DNA of 7,126 nucleotides from Planctomycetota bacterium (lineage in GTDB: Bacteria > Planctomycetota > Planctomycetia > Pirellulales > UBA7805): contig JABABY010000103.1 of the NCBI GenBank assembly GCA_014237955.1, forward strand, positions 1 to 7,126, given 5' to 3'. Below, in pieces: positions 6,104 through 7,126 of this stretch. Positions within the stretch are counted from its first letter, which is position 1, and each line of letters begins with the position of its first letter. Both the position numbers and the translations under genes were made by a program. A model generated the notes under the pieces. That model made no database searches. It was not told the origin of the DNA and worked only from the letters and a program-made list of their open reading frames with translations.

Positions 6104-6466
6104 TCAATCCGTCTCCTGGAGATATTCAACCGTTACTTTGGTTGTGATGCCCCCCCGGGCAGTAAAGGCTGCCTCGCATTTTAATCTGCGAGGTTTGATA
6201 GAGTCCACCAAATTGTCCACGATCCGATTGGTGGCATGCTCGTAAAAAATCCCCTCGTTGCGGAATTGCTGGAGATACATCTTCAGACTCTTGAGTTCCA
6301 CACAGAACCTATCGGGGATGTAGGTAAACGTCAGGACGCCAAAATCGGGCTGTCCCGTTTTAGGACAGAGTGAAGTAAATTCTGGACAGACAATCTGAAT
6401 GGAATAGTCCCGTTCAGGAAATTGATTGTCAAATACTTCCAAAACCTCTGTAAACGACTCGGACAT
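6104..6466 (-). CDS. queF: NADPH-dependent 7-cyano-7-deazaguanine reductase QueF (short type)
   Basis: QueF reduces the nitrile of preQ0 to the primary amine preQ1 with two NADPH, a cytoplasmic step in making queuosine for the tRNA wobble position. The 120-residue product matches the short unimodular type, a single T-fold domain. Cys34 in S-L-C-P-K-T-G-Q-P-D is the nucleophile that forms the thioimide, and Asp41 is its acid partner. The QueF hallmark E-L-K-S-L-K-M-Y is present near 63-70, followed by F-R-N-E-G-I-F-Y-E with the substrate-binding Glu. The end T-A-R-G-G-I-T-T-K-V-T-V-E-Y is typical. I start at ATG 6466, with GAGGGAG (6476-6482) nine bases upstream; a TTG at 6490 would add eight residues and overlap that site. 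No preQ1 riboswitch motif is visible in the leader. Other que genes are not in the window. The TIM-barrel gene follows in the same unit. Confidence 0.96.
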   Translation of the reverse strand: MSESFTEVLEVFDNQFPERDYSIQIVCPEFTSLCPKTGQPDFGVLTFTYIPDRFCVELKSLKMYLQQFRNEGIFYEHATNRIVDNLVDSIKPRRLKCEAAFTARGGITTKVTVEYLQETD

Positions 6467-6483
6467 CGATAGAAACTCCCTCA

Positions 6484-6526
6484 CGGACAAAAGCCTATTG
6501 TCGCATTATGCAGACCCGGACAAAAG
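6484..6526 (-). repeat. Two direct copies of a 10-base element upstream of queF
   Basis: CGGACAAAAG occurs at 6484-6493 and again at 6517-6526, the same way round, 33 bases apart, about three helical turns. On the minus strand they read CTTTTGTCCG. A -10-like CATAAT (6505-6510) lies between them, and the nearer copy ends 18 bases before the queF ATG. A paired regulator site is possible, but a ten-base repeat at this distance is only weak evidence. Confidence 0.35.
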
Positions 6527-6646
6527 AGCCCCACGATACAAACCTTTACTGCCAACACAGAATGGCCTGGGGTACTATGGGGATTGGAGAAAAAGAACGT
6601 AATCCAACTCCAGATGTCCATAGACCCATTTCGACAGCCGGACACG

Positions 6647-6991
6647 CTAGGAGGCCTCGACCATCTGACCCACTTCGCCAACGGCGACTTCCAGCGACTG
6701 GCGGGCCATCTGAAAATTGGTGTGCGTGGAAATCTCGGGCTGTAACTGACGGAACTGAGCAACTGCTTCGCGCAAGCGAGGATACTTCTTGGCCGCTTGC
6801 TTGAGGTAGCTTGCTGAATCGCGCGCTTTTAGAGCAGGCCCCAGTGCCAACATGTAGTCGTAGAGAACGCGCTGCACCTCAAGCAATCCCTCCTCCTCTT
6901 CTGCTTCTTCCGAATGTTTAATGAAGGTCCGTACGACCCAAACATGGGAAAGCAAATCATCCATGCGATCCATTTTTTCTTCCGGCGTCAT
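6647..6991 (-). CDS. Conserved-looking small acidic helical protein, function unknown
   Basis: I do not recognise a named family. The 114-residue product begins M-T-P-E-E-K-M-D-R-M-D-D-L-L and looks almost wholly alpha-helical. It has an acidic run E-E-A-E-E-E-E at 28-34, a hydrophobic-aromatic helix V-L-Y-D-Y-M-L-A-L at 42-50, and a basic stretch Y-L-K-Q-A-A-K-K-Y at 62-70. It has no signal peptide, membrane span, cysteine pair or catalytic motif, which suggests a soluble cytoplasmic adaptor or structural protein. I have a faint memory of similar planctomycete hypotheticals. I start at ATG 6991 because GGAG (7001-7004) lies nine bases upstream. The ATG at 7006 lacks any ribosome site and would add five residues. 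Codon pattern, length and a clear start support a real gene. It is on the same strand as queF with a 180-base gap, so co-transcription is uncertain. Confidence 0.7.
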   Translation of the reverse strand: MTPEEKMDRMDDLLSHVWVVRTFIKHSEEAEEEEGLLEVQRVLYDYMLALGPALKARDSASYLKQAAKKYPRLREAVAQFRQLQPEISTHTNFQMARQSLEVAVGEVGQMVEAS

Positions 6992-7126
6992 GGACAACCA
7001 CTCCATAAGATGGCCAAAACGATGGAATAATTGGTTCCACAGGCCAGTTTTGAATCGTCTTACATCTCGCTTCGTGTTTTGGAACCCGATTACGCTCGAT
7101 CTTGTACCGGAACAGGTTCATCAATT

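Noticed and set aside
6467..6646. preQ1 riboswitch in the queF leader
   Set aside because: I looked for the CUACACC-type pseudoknot pattern and did not find it.
7090..7125. Possible last 11 codons of another minus-strand gene at the right edge (ending V-P-V-Q-D-R-A)
   Set aside because: An open frame ends in TAA there, but eleven codons are too few to support a gene.

Overview
The window reads as chromosomal DNA of a planctomycete, probably of the Pirellulales group. The basis is recognition of protein styles: a FabZ-like dehydratase with the W-V-R-G-H-M-P-G-L-P-L-M-P-G signature, a short acidic-tailed DksA-type protein, and a TIM-barrel isomerase with an L-E-P-H-L ... G-G-Q-F-G-G C-terminal signature. 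Base composition is near 50 percent GC, with fairly long spacers and several GTG starts. This is my memory of those families, not a search. Nothing points to a mobile element, prophage, CRISPR array, tRNA or rRNA.

Layout, left to right. At 1-331, minus strand, a 32-codon gene for a very basic protein resembling ribosomal protein bL37 is followed after one base by the start of a FabZ-like hotdog dehydratase that runs off the left edge. Both are easy to miss: the first lies inside a longer spurious frame, and the second begins with GTG and has no stop in the window. A sigma70-like promoter lies at 421-449. Next comes a stand-alone trpD (585-1604, minus). It is divergent from a nucleoside-hydrolase-fold protein (1814-2752, plus) across a 209-base spacer in which each candidate promoter overlaps its own inverted repeat. 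The hydrolase converges on an exported HtrA/DegP-type serine protease (2786-3904, minus). Upstream of the protease, on the same strand, lies a DksA/TraR-type C4 zinc-finger regulator (4030-4476), separated by a set of competing hairpins.

A 610-base stretch (4477-5086) holds no convincing gene. It is followed by a tight minus-strand pair: queF, the last enzyme of preQ1 synthesis (6104-6466), and a xylose-isomerase-like TIM-barrel protein (5087-6100), only three bases apart. A small acidic helical protein of unknown function (6647-6991, minus) lies upstream of queF.

The genes do not form one pathway. They are housekeeping and stress functions: tryptophan synthesis, translation and tRNA modification, envelope proteolysis, transcription control and lipid synthesis. 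I see no multi-gene novel system. The points most worth a second look are the bL37-like micro-gene coupled to the dehydratase, and the nucleoside-hydrolase homologue, which has lost much of its calcium and ribose site. Start codons were moved inward from the longest frame for six genes wherever a Shine-Dalgarno motif clearly favoured an internal start.
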